Of a DNA stretch of 64,000 nt, positions 48,850 to 58,782 are shown piece by piece. The DNA is from Prunus persica (taxonomy: Eukaryota; Streptophyta; Magnoliopsida; Rosales; Rosaceae): positions 10,348,936-10,412,935 of the forward strand of contig NC_034016.1 in assembly GCF_000346465.2 (NCBI RefSeq), given 5' to 3'. The notes under the pieces were generated by a model. The model was given only the letters and a program-made list of their open reading frames with translations. It was not told the DNA's origin and made no database searches. Position numbers and translations under genes: made by a program. The stretch's first letter is position 1. Each line of letters begins with the position of its first letter.

Positions 48850-49525
48850 ATTCAATTGAGAAGCATTATCACATTTACCTCATATATACACCTCCCCCCT
48901 GAAAGCCTCTATCGCAAGCTTCAGTCGGTAAAAGGTGATCTTCACTGAATGAATTTGACTATCATGATTTCGTAAGAGGTACTGTCGGGCCAATAAGTTA
49001 ACGTAGCTTACCCATCGACAAACTCCACTAAATTAATGTAGCTTACCCATCACATTGTTGCGGCACATCTCCAATGTTGCAAATTGTTAATGGCTTAAAC
49101 TTGGATATCTTCATCCCATTTTGCTTCACCTCTTCAACCTCGGAAGCCTCATAAAAGTGCATATCGTACAGTACCTGTGCCAGAGTATCACTAATAGGCT
49201 CAAGATATTTGACCAGCTTGGAATTTGAGGTAAAAGCAATATAGGAGTCATACACAGTCGCATTATGTCTCACGAAGTCGATTTCTACTACCACCCAATG
49301 GCACCCTTGAAGATTATACGGGACATACACCTTCCGGACTTTGCTCCATGGTTGCAAATACCCATGTTCCCATGTAACGTGCACAAAATGATGTATCTTT
49401 TTTAGGTAGCTAGGTGGAAGGTCAACGGTAATTGGAGCAGATGCTTTCTTCGATACTCGTTTCTTTGCAGGCGATCTTACCGACTCTAGTTGGCACATTA
49501 CATAATGACGAACCAATGCAACCAA
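48850..49525 (-). pseudogene. Ulp1-like (C48) protease of a MULE, degraded
   Basis: The minus-strand exon-like stretch 49,525-49,043 encodes KVYVPYNLQGCHWVVVEIDF and VYDSY, the His and Asp blocks of the Ulp1/SENP cysteine protease fold carried by some plant MULEs (Kaonashi-type). It ends QQCDG next to a GTAAGC splice donor. Downstream, the stretch where the catalytic Cys-Gly should stand reads S-Y-E-I-M-I-V-K-F-I, so Cys and Gly appear replaced. A tandem duplication of about 40 bp follows the donor. The wider gene is cut by an LTR element at 50,302. Confidence 0.62.
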
Positions 49526-49929
49526 AGCAGTGAATTTAACATGTTCACATTTTTACCTGCAAACAATAATCTGCAGTTGTCCAATTGGTTCCAAACGCCA
49601 AAGGATGAGAAAGTTATCTTTTCCGTATTAGAAACGTCGCTATGTCAAGGTGTTGAAAGTTCAAGTAAATAATACCACCACAATTTAATACAAATGTACA
49701 CATAGTGAAGATGCTTCGAGCTGCACCTCAGCACTACATGATTCGAGCTGCACCTCTGCACTATAATAGGCAAACTTCCAATGGTCAATTTTGTAACCAT
49801 TCAATAATTGGAATATTGTATAATACGACAAATATAGTACAAACACAGACATGTATATTAAAGGTAGCTATACATTCTTATTCTAGATAACTGCATACTA
49901 CAACAACATGAATATTGGTAACAGTTTTT

Positions 49930-50296
49930 TACAAATTACTCTGTAGCCGTCCACATCTTCTGAAGTAAGAAGTTTCTCAGCTTCTTGCTGCACTTGTATG
50001 TTAGGAACTGAAGTGCCCATTTCTGCCTCTTGGACTTGCATGGCTGCCGGTCATATAATCGGAGTAATATATTCATGTAAGGGCGACATATCATTGTAGC
50101 CTCCTTCATTGATATGATGACTACTCACTTCTTCATGTCCTTCATCATGTTCATTCAACCCACCATATCATTTTTTCAACTCCTCTATCTCGAGCTTAAA
50201 ATAGTGTCCCATTGAAGCAAAGGTCTTGCTCCACACACTTTTTATTATTTTTTTTCACACTCCTCATGTTTGAAAGACTCATTTTGTACTATCTCT
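49930..50296 (-). pseudogene. Upstream part of the Ulp1-MULE gene
   Basis: Minus-strand pieces such as SKTFASMGHYFKLEIEELKK and MQVQEAEMGTSVPNIQVQQE, separated by stops, give an acidic Glu/Gln-rich linker typical of the region before a Ulp1 domain. The gene appears to continue across the inserted LTR element at 56,314-56,735 (DNDENNEEIVESFADEAEEN). Confidence 0.4.
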
Positions 50297-50301
50297 CACG
50301 C

Positions 50302-51021
50302 TGTAGATAAAGAAATTTTAGTCAAATAAATTCCATTGGACGAGAAAATAATTAGGGTTCGTAGATTGAATTGTGGGCCTCATAATTCGCACATGTGGCG
50401 TATGACTCATCAAAATCGAATTGTTGTCAAAAATTGACACATGGCGACATCCGACGGAGTGCATCAAACGGTTCAAGATGAAGACAAAATTAAGGGAAAG
50501 AATCTTCTGTGATTGACTTTGATTTAAATCAAATATTAATCAGGTCAATCAATTGAAGATAATCTGGTTAAATTGCCAGATTATGGGAATTGATTTAAAT
50601 CAAATCAAAATCCCACAAAACAAGGTTTTAAATAGGGAAAGTTATTTAGGTCAAGCATCCTACAAAAGCCTATAAATAGGAGGCTTCAAGACAAAAGAAG
50701 GGTCAGAAAAAACTTAGCACTCAAAAGAAACAAAAAACTCTCTGCATTCTTCACCCTACTTTGGAACGGCCACCAAGCACAACAAGTACGTGCCAGATCC
50801 TTCACCATAGAAAAATTCCAAACACTAAACAAGCTTCGTGCTACCCGTTTGATCAAGATCAAGTCTCTACGACCCTTGTATCAAACACATATTTTCTTTA
50901 AACACTTTGGAGATCGAATCAGAGGATTCAATACAGAGATTGTAACCCTAAATTTCATTAATACAATATTATTTTGTACACGTGTTATTGTCTCATTTAT
51001 CGCAGGATTTTCGTGTTTACA
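50302..51021 (+). repeat. 5' LTR
   Basis: Starts TGTAGATAAAG and ends GTGTTTACA. It has a TATA box (CCTATAAATAGG near 50,669) and two palindromes on TTGATTTAAATCAA (50,518-50,533 and 50,590-50,603) that are also present in the 3' LTR. Confidence 0.88.
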
Positions 51022-51101
51022 GATTTGGCACGCCCAGTGGGACCATCTATGCCTCTCATCTCTTTCTCCAGTTCCAAAATCAATCAACACATCGAAAAAC
51101 G

Positions 51102-53292
51102 ATGGCTTCCAAAAAGATTCAATCCGTTCTCGCGACGAAAGGCAAAAGCGTGAGTACCTCCTTCTCAAGCGAGATTCTGCTGGGGTCGTCACCCGGAGCA
51201 AGGCCAAGGCGATATCTATAACTCGACATGTCATTTCCATACCGACTCAAGCCAAGCTAAAATATGTGAACCCAAGGCGTGAACCGGTCATCAATTTGGC
51301 AAAGAAGACTATCGCTAGAGCGGATGAGAGAAACTCTTTGAAAGAAGAAAAGAGTTTTTCATGTTCGAAGAATTCAAGAGAACGCTCACTCTCGCCTATT
51401 TCAGACGCTGACTCGAGCACAGGTTCATACCATGAATCCCCGCCTGACGACCAACAGAAGAAGATTGCCTCAGCATGTGTAGGTGAGTCTTATTCTATGG
51501 CTATGCAGGTCATGGTGACGGGAGCAATGTCTATTGAAGAACAACTGGCCCATATGAGCGAAGCAGTCACGAAACTGACGAAGATGGTCGAAGAGAAAGA
51601 TGTGCAGATTGCTTCTCTCATTAACAAGTGCGAGACACATCAAGATAAGGAACCTAGCCAAGACGTGCATAAGAAAGTATCACATCATGAAGCTGAATCC
51701 AGCGAGAAAGCATTGGGTCATGAAACAGAGTCGGGTGATAAGTCGCACAGAAAAGGCGACACAGCCTCGGTGGGTTCTTTATCTATCCAACAACTTCAGG
51801 ACATGATCATGAACACCCGCATGGCTCAATATGGTGGGCCTTCTCAAGATACATTTATCTATTCCAAGCCTTACACCAAAAGGTTAGACAACCTTCGAAT
51901 GCCAACGGGCTATCAACCTTCAAAGTTCATGCAGTTTGATGGAAAAGGTAACCCTAAACAACATGTTGCCCACTTCATCGAGATGTGCAACAGCGATGGC
52001 ACTAACGACGATTATCTCGTGAAGCAATTTGTCCGATCACTCCGAGGCACTGCATTCAACTGGTACATTGACTTGCAACTTGAGTCAATTGACAGTTGGG
52101 AACAAATGGAGAGAGAATTCCTCAATCGCTTCTATAGCACTCGTCGCTCAGTTAGCATGCTAAAGCTCACTAGCACAAAGCAGCAAAAAGACGAACCTGT
52201 TGTTGACTGCATCAATCGTTGGCGTTCATTAAGCCTCGACTGCAAGGATCGAGTCTCAGAGTTATCAGCTGTAGAGATATGCATTCAAGGTATGCATTGG
52301 GGTCTGCTCTACATTCTTCAAGGGATCAAACCCCGTAGCTTTGAAGCATTGACCACTCGTGCACATGACATAGAGCTAAGTATCGCTAATCACGATGGAA
52401 GAAAGGAAATGGTGAGTGATCATCGAAATGAAAAGTCGTCGAGAAATGGGGCAGGCTCTTTGAGGACACTCATCTTGGAGTCAATGACGAGCAGTGCTAC
52501 TCCAATGAAGATTTCCACTCAAGGCAAGAAAGATGCGAGGAAGGCCGAGTCGACTCAAGTTCAAGAACCACGACGACACACCCTAAAAGAAATGAAGGAG
52601 AAGAAGTATCCTTTTCCAGACTCTGACGTAGAAGGCATGCTGGAAAACTTACTTGAGAAGAAGGTGATTGAGTTATCTGAGTGCAAACGCCCTGAAGAGA
52701 TGAATCATATTAACTACCTGAAATACTGCATGTACCATCACGTCATCAATCACTCAGTGGAAAAGTGCTTCGTGTTGAAAGATCTCATCATGAAGTTGGC
52801 ACAACAAGGAAGAATCGAAATGGATCTTGATAAGGTGGTAGAGTCTAACCATGCTACGATCTCGTTTGTCTTATCTGGTTCGGCACATTCGCCCTCACTT
52901 CAATCACTAGGGCATTCTTAAAAACCCATCAACTCAATCCGTATGAGTGTGTTGGGGTAAAAAGTCAAAGTATTGTCGATTCATTCGATGACGATAATGA
53001 AGGATGGGCATTGGCTACTCGGAAGAAGTTACATAAGAGTGCACCTTTCCCAAGAACTCCTCGATCAAAAAAATTTGTAAGCAAAAGAAGTTCTCCTCAA
53101 TCACATAAAAGGCATAGAGGAAATGAATTATCAAATATGAACAAAATGGTTCCAAAAGATGAACTCTTGAAACAAAGGTCGCCTAGCCCCATCATGCTAA
53201 ATGACTTCTTCCCCAAGGGATTCTTCAAGAATAATGCGTCGAGCACCTCCCGAGGTGAAAAACATAAGGAGGATACTTCTCACTTCGCTTGA
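51102..53292 (+). pseudogene. gag of the LTR element, frameshifted
   Basis: The natural start is probably ATG 51102 (MASKKIQSVL). The frame shifts near 51,173, after which a long frame to TAA 52,921 holds a coiled coil (AHMSEAVTKLTKMVEEKDVQ), the retrotransposon Gag capsid-like core (VKQFVRSLRGTAFNWYIDLQ; NRWRSLSLDC) and a C-x2-H-x4-H-x4-C cluster (CMYHHVINHSVEKC). A further gag tail (EGWALATRKKLHKSAPF) continues in another frame to 53,292. At least two frame breaks make this copy inactive unless splicing or slippage rescues it. Confidence 0.78.
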
Positions 53293-53309
53293 CACAAATT
53301 CGACCAAAG

Positions 53310-54003
53310 CGCTCTTTCGCCTGCACAAGCCAAAACTGCACAAGGCACCAAACGCTCCTTCGCCAGCACGAGCCAAAACTGCATAAGGCACCAGACGCTC
53401 CTTCGCCTGCACGAGCCAAAATTGCACAAGGCACCAATCACTCCTTCTCCTGCACGAGCCAAAACTGCACAAGGCACCAAACGCTCCTTCGCCAGCACGA
53501 GCCAAACTGCATAAGGCACCAAACGCTCCTTCGCCTGCACGAGCCAAAACTGCACAAGGTACCAAACGCTCCTTCGCCAGCACGAGCCAAAAATGCACAA
53601 GGCACCAAACGCTCCTTTGTTCGTCTACACGAGCCTAAACTGCACAAAGCACCAAATGTTCATTTGCCTGCACAAGCCAAAACTGCACAAGGCACCAAAC
53701 GCTCATTCGTTCGCCTGCACGAGCCTAAACTACACAAGGCACAAAAATGCTCCTTTGCTTGCACGAGCCAAAACTGCACAAGGCACCAAATGCTCATTCG
53801 TTCGCCTACACGAGCCTAAACTGCACAAGGCACCAAATGCTCATTTGCCTGCACGAGTTGAAACTGCACCATGCACCAAGTGCTCATTCGCCTGTACGAG
53901 CCTAAACTGCACAAGGCACCAAAACGCTCCTTCGCCTGCAAGAGCCAAAAATGCACAAGGCACCAAATGCTCACTCGCTTGCATGAGCCAAAACTGCAAA
54001 CTG
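53310..54003 (+). repeat. 43-bp tandem repeat array, about 16 copies
   Basis: The unit is built on CACGAGCCAAAACTGCACAA then GGCACCAAACGCTCCTTCGC. GGCACC starts at 53,344, 53,387 and 53,430, giving a 43-bp period. A period not divisible by three makes successive units cycle through all frames, and long stretches stay open on both strands. It lies just after the gag stop. Confidence 0.88.
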
Positions 54004-54299
54004 AAAAAAAAAAAACATTGAACTACGTCATGACTTGATCTCTTCTTTTCCTAGAAGGGTACGTAGGCAGCTCATGAGACCACTTTGAGTTCAGTCACAT
54101 AATAAAATAAATTTGGAGTTTCTCATTAGTTTGGCACTATTCGACTTCCAATTCACTCTGTCAGGGCTACATTAACATCTTCCGTTCAATATCGAGCTGC
54201 TTCACTATGGATTATTTCTTTGGTGAATCTTGAAGAAAAAAAAACATGAAGTCTCTTTGGGAAAGTATCTGTGCTTGATCAAGTTGGGTGTCCTCTAAT

Positions 54300-54715
54300 A
54301 CGTAAAGCCTAAGCGCTTGAGCGGGTTATCACTAAGTTGGAGAGATGGATCAAACCCAAGCGGTATAGGACGTCTACGTTCTTCACTTGTCTCCGACTTA
54401 CGTAAAGCCTAAGCGCTTGAACGGGTAATCACCAAGTTGGAGAGATGAGGGTTATCACCAAGTCGGAGAGATGGATCAAACCCAAGCGGTATAGGACGTC
54501 TACGTTCTTCACTCATCCTCCACTTACATAAAGCCTAAGTGCTTGAACGGGTTATCACCAAGTCGGAGAGATGGATCAAACCCAAGCGGTATAGGACGTC
54601 TACGTTCTTCACTCATCCTCCACTTACGTAAAGCCTAAGCGCTTAAGCGGGTTATCACCAAGTCGGAGAGATGGATCAAACCCAAGGGGTATAGGACGTC
54701 TACGTTCTTCACTTT
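54300..54715 (+). repeat. 100-bp tandem repeat array, four copies
   Basis: CGTAAAGCCTAAGCGCTTGA recurs at about 54,301, 54,401, 54,527 and 54,627. The third interval is longer because of an internal 26-bp duplication. Each unit contains GAGAGATGGATCAAACCCAA and GGACGTCTACGTTCTTCACT. Confidence 0.85.
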
Positions 54716-55199
54716 CTTTTAAAGCACCCCAAAAAAAAAAAGACGCAAGCACAGAAATAGTATGCCAATATTGAGTTTGATGTTGCATGGTGGGAATGCC
54801 AAAAAAAAGAAAAAAAAAGAAAAAAAGATGAAGAAGAAGAAGAAGAAGACGCCGGCACAAAGAAAGAATAACATGCCAAGGGTAGGTTCTTGTGGCTAGA
54901 AGAAAGAAGAAAAATAAAAAAATTGACGTGGAATGATGAAATAAAGAGTGGATTCAGTCTTACCAACAAGTTTCTTGGTAGACCAAACTGAAGGAAAAGA
55001 AGCCAACTCTCACCACTTTGGTTTCTGAGAATTCAGATTATGCAAACTTCAAAGTTGTAAACCTTCTTGCCGACAAGAGGAGTCTTCACTGTTCTATTGG
55101 GTTAATCTCAATATCCATGAGAGTATGCAATTTAAAAAAAACCAAAGGCCATTAAAGCTCTTGGTGGTGCTAGGGTTTCTCATTCATAGTTTAGAAAAA

Positions 55200-55460
55200 T
55201 ATTGGATTTTGTCGCACAAAATCTGAACAAAATTGAATATTATTAAGTTAATAATATCACCCAAAAAAAAAAAAAAGGAAGCTCACGTTGGAAATAGAAA
55301 GCCAACTTGGAAGCAAAGTGATTATTGGATATTATTAAGTTAATAATATCACCCAAAAAAATAAAAATAAAAAAATAAAAGGAAGCTCACGTTGGAAATA
55401 GAAAGCCAACGTTGGAAGCAAAGTGCTTATTGGATATTATTTTAATAATATCATTCCCAA
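55200..55460 (+). repeat. About 90-105-bp tandem repeat, 2-3 copies
   Basis: TTGGATATTATTAAGTTAAT and GGAAGCTCACGTTGGAAATA alternate with A-rich spacers of varying length. Confidence 0.75.
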
Positions 55461-55590
55461 AAAAACAAAAAAACCAAAATAAAAAAATAAAAAAGAACAA
55501 AAAAGAAAAAAGAAAAAGGGAGTACTTCAAGCTGCACCTCCTACATGCGACAAGCACGTACCTACAGTGCATCAGGAAGTGGGGGCAATT

Positions 55591-56308
55591 TGTAGACCGA
55601 ATTTTTGGTGAAATAAATTCCATTGGACGAGAAAATAATTAGGGTTCGGTGGATTGAATTGTGGGCCGCATAATTCGCATATGTGGCGTATGACTCATCA
55701 AAATCGAATTAGTTGTCAAATTTTGACACGTGGCGACATCCGACGGAGTGCATCAAACGGTTCAAGATGAAGACAAATTAAGGGAAAGAATCTTCTGTGA
55801 TTGACTTTGATTTAAATCAAACATTAATCAGGTCAATCAATTGAAAATAATCTAGTTAAATTGCCAGATTATGGGAATTGATTTAAATCAAATCAAAATC
55901 CCACAAAACAAGGTTTTAAATAGGGAAAGTTATTTAGGTCAAGCATCTTACAAAAGCCTATAAATAGGAGGCCTCAAGATGAAAGAAGGGTTAGAAAAAA
56001 CCTAGCACTCAGAAGAAACAGAAACTCTCTGCATTCTTCACCCTACTTTGGAAGAGCCACCAAGCACAACAAATACGTGCCAGTTCCTTCACCATAGAAA
56101 AATCCCAAACACTAAACAAGCTTCGTGCTACCCGTTTGATCAAGATCAAGTCTCTACGACCCTTATATCAAACACATATTTTCTTTAAACACTTTGGAGA
56201 TCGAATCAGAGGATTCAATACAGAGATTGTAACCCTAAATTTCATTAATACAATATTATTTTGTACACGTGTTCTTGTCTCATTTGTCGCAGGATTTTAG
56301 TGTTTACA
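55591..56308 (+). repeat. 3' LTR
   Basis: Starts TGTAGACCGAATTTTTGG and ends GTGTTTACA. It matches the 5' LTR except for scattered substitutions, small indels and a more divergent first 25 bases. The TATA box is repeated near 55,960. Confidence 0.88.
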
Positions 56309-56741
56309 CACGCACTCTCTTTTTAAGCGCTCGATTTGAACTGGCTGCCTTTGCCAATTCATCCTTTGTGGTTTGAAATCCACACTTCAAAGTTCGTAAC
56401 TCAGTTGAAGAAAGTTTACCTTGCATACAATTATAATGCAACTATTACAATACTTACAAAATATTGCTACTTTATTGCTATCGTATTGTCTATATATTGA
56501 CTATATACTGATTATATAGCAGCGCCATTAAGTTTATTATTACCTACATATTGCAAAAAGGCCTTAGAAGACAAGGGAAAGGTAGTTGTTTCCTTAACTT
56601 CGCCATCTTTTCCTTCAACGGAAGTACTAATATTTTCTTCGGCCTCATCGGCAAACGATTCCACAATTTCTTCATTGTTTTCATCATTGTCACCCTAAGT
56701 CCAATAGGGTTGTTGCCTGTCAATTAAAGTTTTGGCAGAGA

Positions 56742-58782
56742 TGTAACACTACGACCCTAATTTATTAATCCAATTAAATTATTAATTTAATTTAATATGA
56801 ATTTCCAATTTTTCCCTTGAGAGTAGGGGTAATTTGGTTATTTTAATTCGGAAGGATTTATGGGCAGTGGCTGGTACCTTTGCGTAGATCGTGTCGAGAT
56901 GAGTCCTTAGACACGTAGATGGCTCAAATCGGAGTTAAAATGAAGAAGTTACGAACTACAAAAGTCTAGTGGCATAACTGTAAATATTTTGAAAATAGTT
57001 TTTCATAAAAACCGATTTTCTTCTTCCTCTTTCTCCCTCCCTCTCCTGGTTCGCACAAGAACCCCCCCATCCCTGGCTGTTACTCCTCATCCAATGGCTT
57101 TTAGGGCCACTACTGTCGCATTCCGCCACCATTCGAGGTGACAACGATCCCAAAACGATCGGCTGGTCTTCCTCTTCCAACCCCAGCCAAGCCCCGCTGC
57201 CTACCGCCTTGTTTTCGTCAAAAAATTGAAGAGCAATGGCCAATTTTTCGCTCGAAGTTCTCCGACTTCGTTCTCCGTCATTCGGCCACCAATTCCGGCG
57301 AGTGAGGTATGCTTTCTCACCTATTTTTCATAATTTAGCTGATGGTTGAGTAGGATTTCCGAAACTTTAAGCATTGATAGATCAATTTTCGAATTTAAGT
57401 TTGGCTTGATTTCAGGATGAAATTCCAGCCACTTCCGGCCACTTTTTGGGGTAAGCCCAAGAACAAAAGTGTCTCCAATCGATGTCCTGAACCTAGGGTA
57501 AGAGTATTGGCCTGAAATTTTGAGGTTTTTCCTGCAAGTGGTATCGCTTTGGACACCCACGCACTGCGTGCGCGTGTGGCGGCACGTGGGCACTGTAGCA
57601 GAGGGGAATTATGTCCTGATGCAATCATCTTGTTGTCACGAGCGCGTACTCTGCTAGGATTTCAATTCGGATACCGTTTGAGTCTCGAACGAATTTCGCC
57701 TATTGTACGTTATCTAGGTTCGATAGGTTTGAACCGTTGGATCGTCTTGAATTTAATATATGTTAATCTAGACATCCCTAGAATCGTGTAGGGATTCACG
57801 GATCGTGAATCGCAGTCCTAGATGTTCCGATTCAATAACTTAAAGTTTGTGTTTTACGTTAACCATCCGATCGTGAGCGATCCAACTGTCCGATCTGGAC
57901 CAAACTTGCAGGACATGTATCCTAAACCTTGTGGAACCTGTAGGAACTTTCAGATCGTAAAGCAAATATCGTGGGGCCCCTCCGCCCATGTTTGGGTAGT
58001 TTGACCCCTCAGTTGACCGTGAGTCTTCCAAGGTAGTGTCACCCTTCGAGGGGTACTTAAGCGATCTTTTTGACGAGTCTCGGCCTTTTTTGAGTTATGT
58101 TGACTATGTTGGAATTTTGAGATTTGTTTTTATTATCGTATGAAATACTTGGATATGTGCTGTTGTACATAGGGTTGTGGTGTATGTTAGTTTGAGTGCT
58201 ATTAGCACTACCTTATGCTTGACAGTTTATTGTCTATATTATGAATAGATTTTTGGAACAATTGAATTAAGAAAGGAATTATCATTTTAAAATATTGTTA
58301 TAAGGGTTACGAACTCCACCATCATACGTACCTTTCCTGGTCACTATACCCACACGTGGCGTTGGATTTTCCGGCATATGGGCTTCCTTGGTTACGGATT
58401 CTGAAATTGTTGTATATTGGAAAATTGTGGATATGGTTTGGATGTGTTGGAACTGGGACACCCTTGATGGGGTGTTTCGTGGACCCTTAGTAGGGTAGTC
58501 TGTGCGCGTTGGACTTGTCACAAGTGTACAAGTCTTGAGGATTCGGCTGTACGTGCTGGCTGAGAGTTAGTCCTCCGGTTGGACGGCTCGCTCCCTAGCC
58601 ACATGGTTGTTGAGGACTCCTGGGTTGAGATTCTTGAGTTTGTGCTTTGTGATTACCCTGCACGGGTATGATTGTCTAAGTCCCGGTTTGGGAAATGTCG
58701 TTCGGCAACATACGCCTTGGATAAGGTATGGTTGCGCGGAAAGAATTAATAAAAGAAAGGAACTCATAAAGTGTTCAGGGAT
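56742..58782 (+). mobile_element. Gypsy LTR, plus orientation, interrupted at its right side
   Basis: Starts TGTAACACTACGACCCTAAT and follows the minus-strand start of the LTR at 29,201 closely (for example GAGATGAGTCC, then AATCGGAGTT and AATGAAGAAGTTA). It contains a GC-rich block encoding a short reading (ALDTHALRARVAARG) that has a counterpart in the other two LTRs of this group. It stops at 58,782, where the minus-strand element begins. The missing right part should lie beyond the window. Confidence 0.65.

Larger units (their letters stand above)
50302..56308 (+). mobile_element. Complete non-autonomous gypsy-type LTR element (gag only)
   Basis: A 6,007-bp element with 5' LTR 50,302-51,021, 3' LTR 55,591-56,308 and target repeats CACGC at 50,297-50,301 and 56,309-56,313. 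The LTRs differ by a few percent by eye. Right after the 5' LTR comes GATTTGGCACGCCCAGTGGG, the site occupied by the PBS in plant gypsy elements, and a purine run (GTGGGGGCAATT) precedes the 3' LTR. The interior holds a gag-like ORF but no protease, RT, RNase H or integrase; instead 53.3-55.5 kb is tandem repeats. It would need another element's enzymes to move. Confidence 0.88.

Noticed and set aside
50849..51101. Gag ORF starting inside the 5' LTR
   Set aside because: The open frame runs back into LTR sequence by chance; the family-like N-terminus MASKKIQSVL starts at 51102 in another frame, with a frame break near 51,173.
53197..54021. Several long ORFs on both strands as separate genes
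   Set aside because: All are readings of the 43-bp tandem array and have no domain.
53310..54715. CRISPR-like array
   Set aside because: Units are contiguous tandem repeats without unique spacers, in a plant retroelement.
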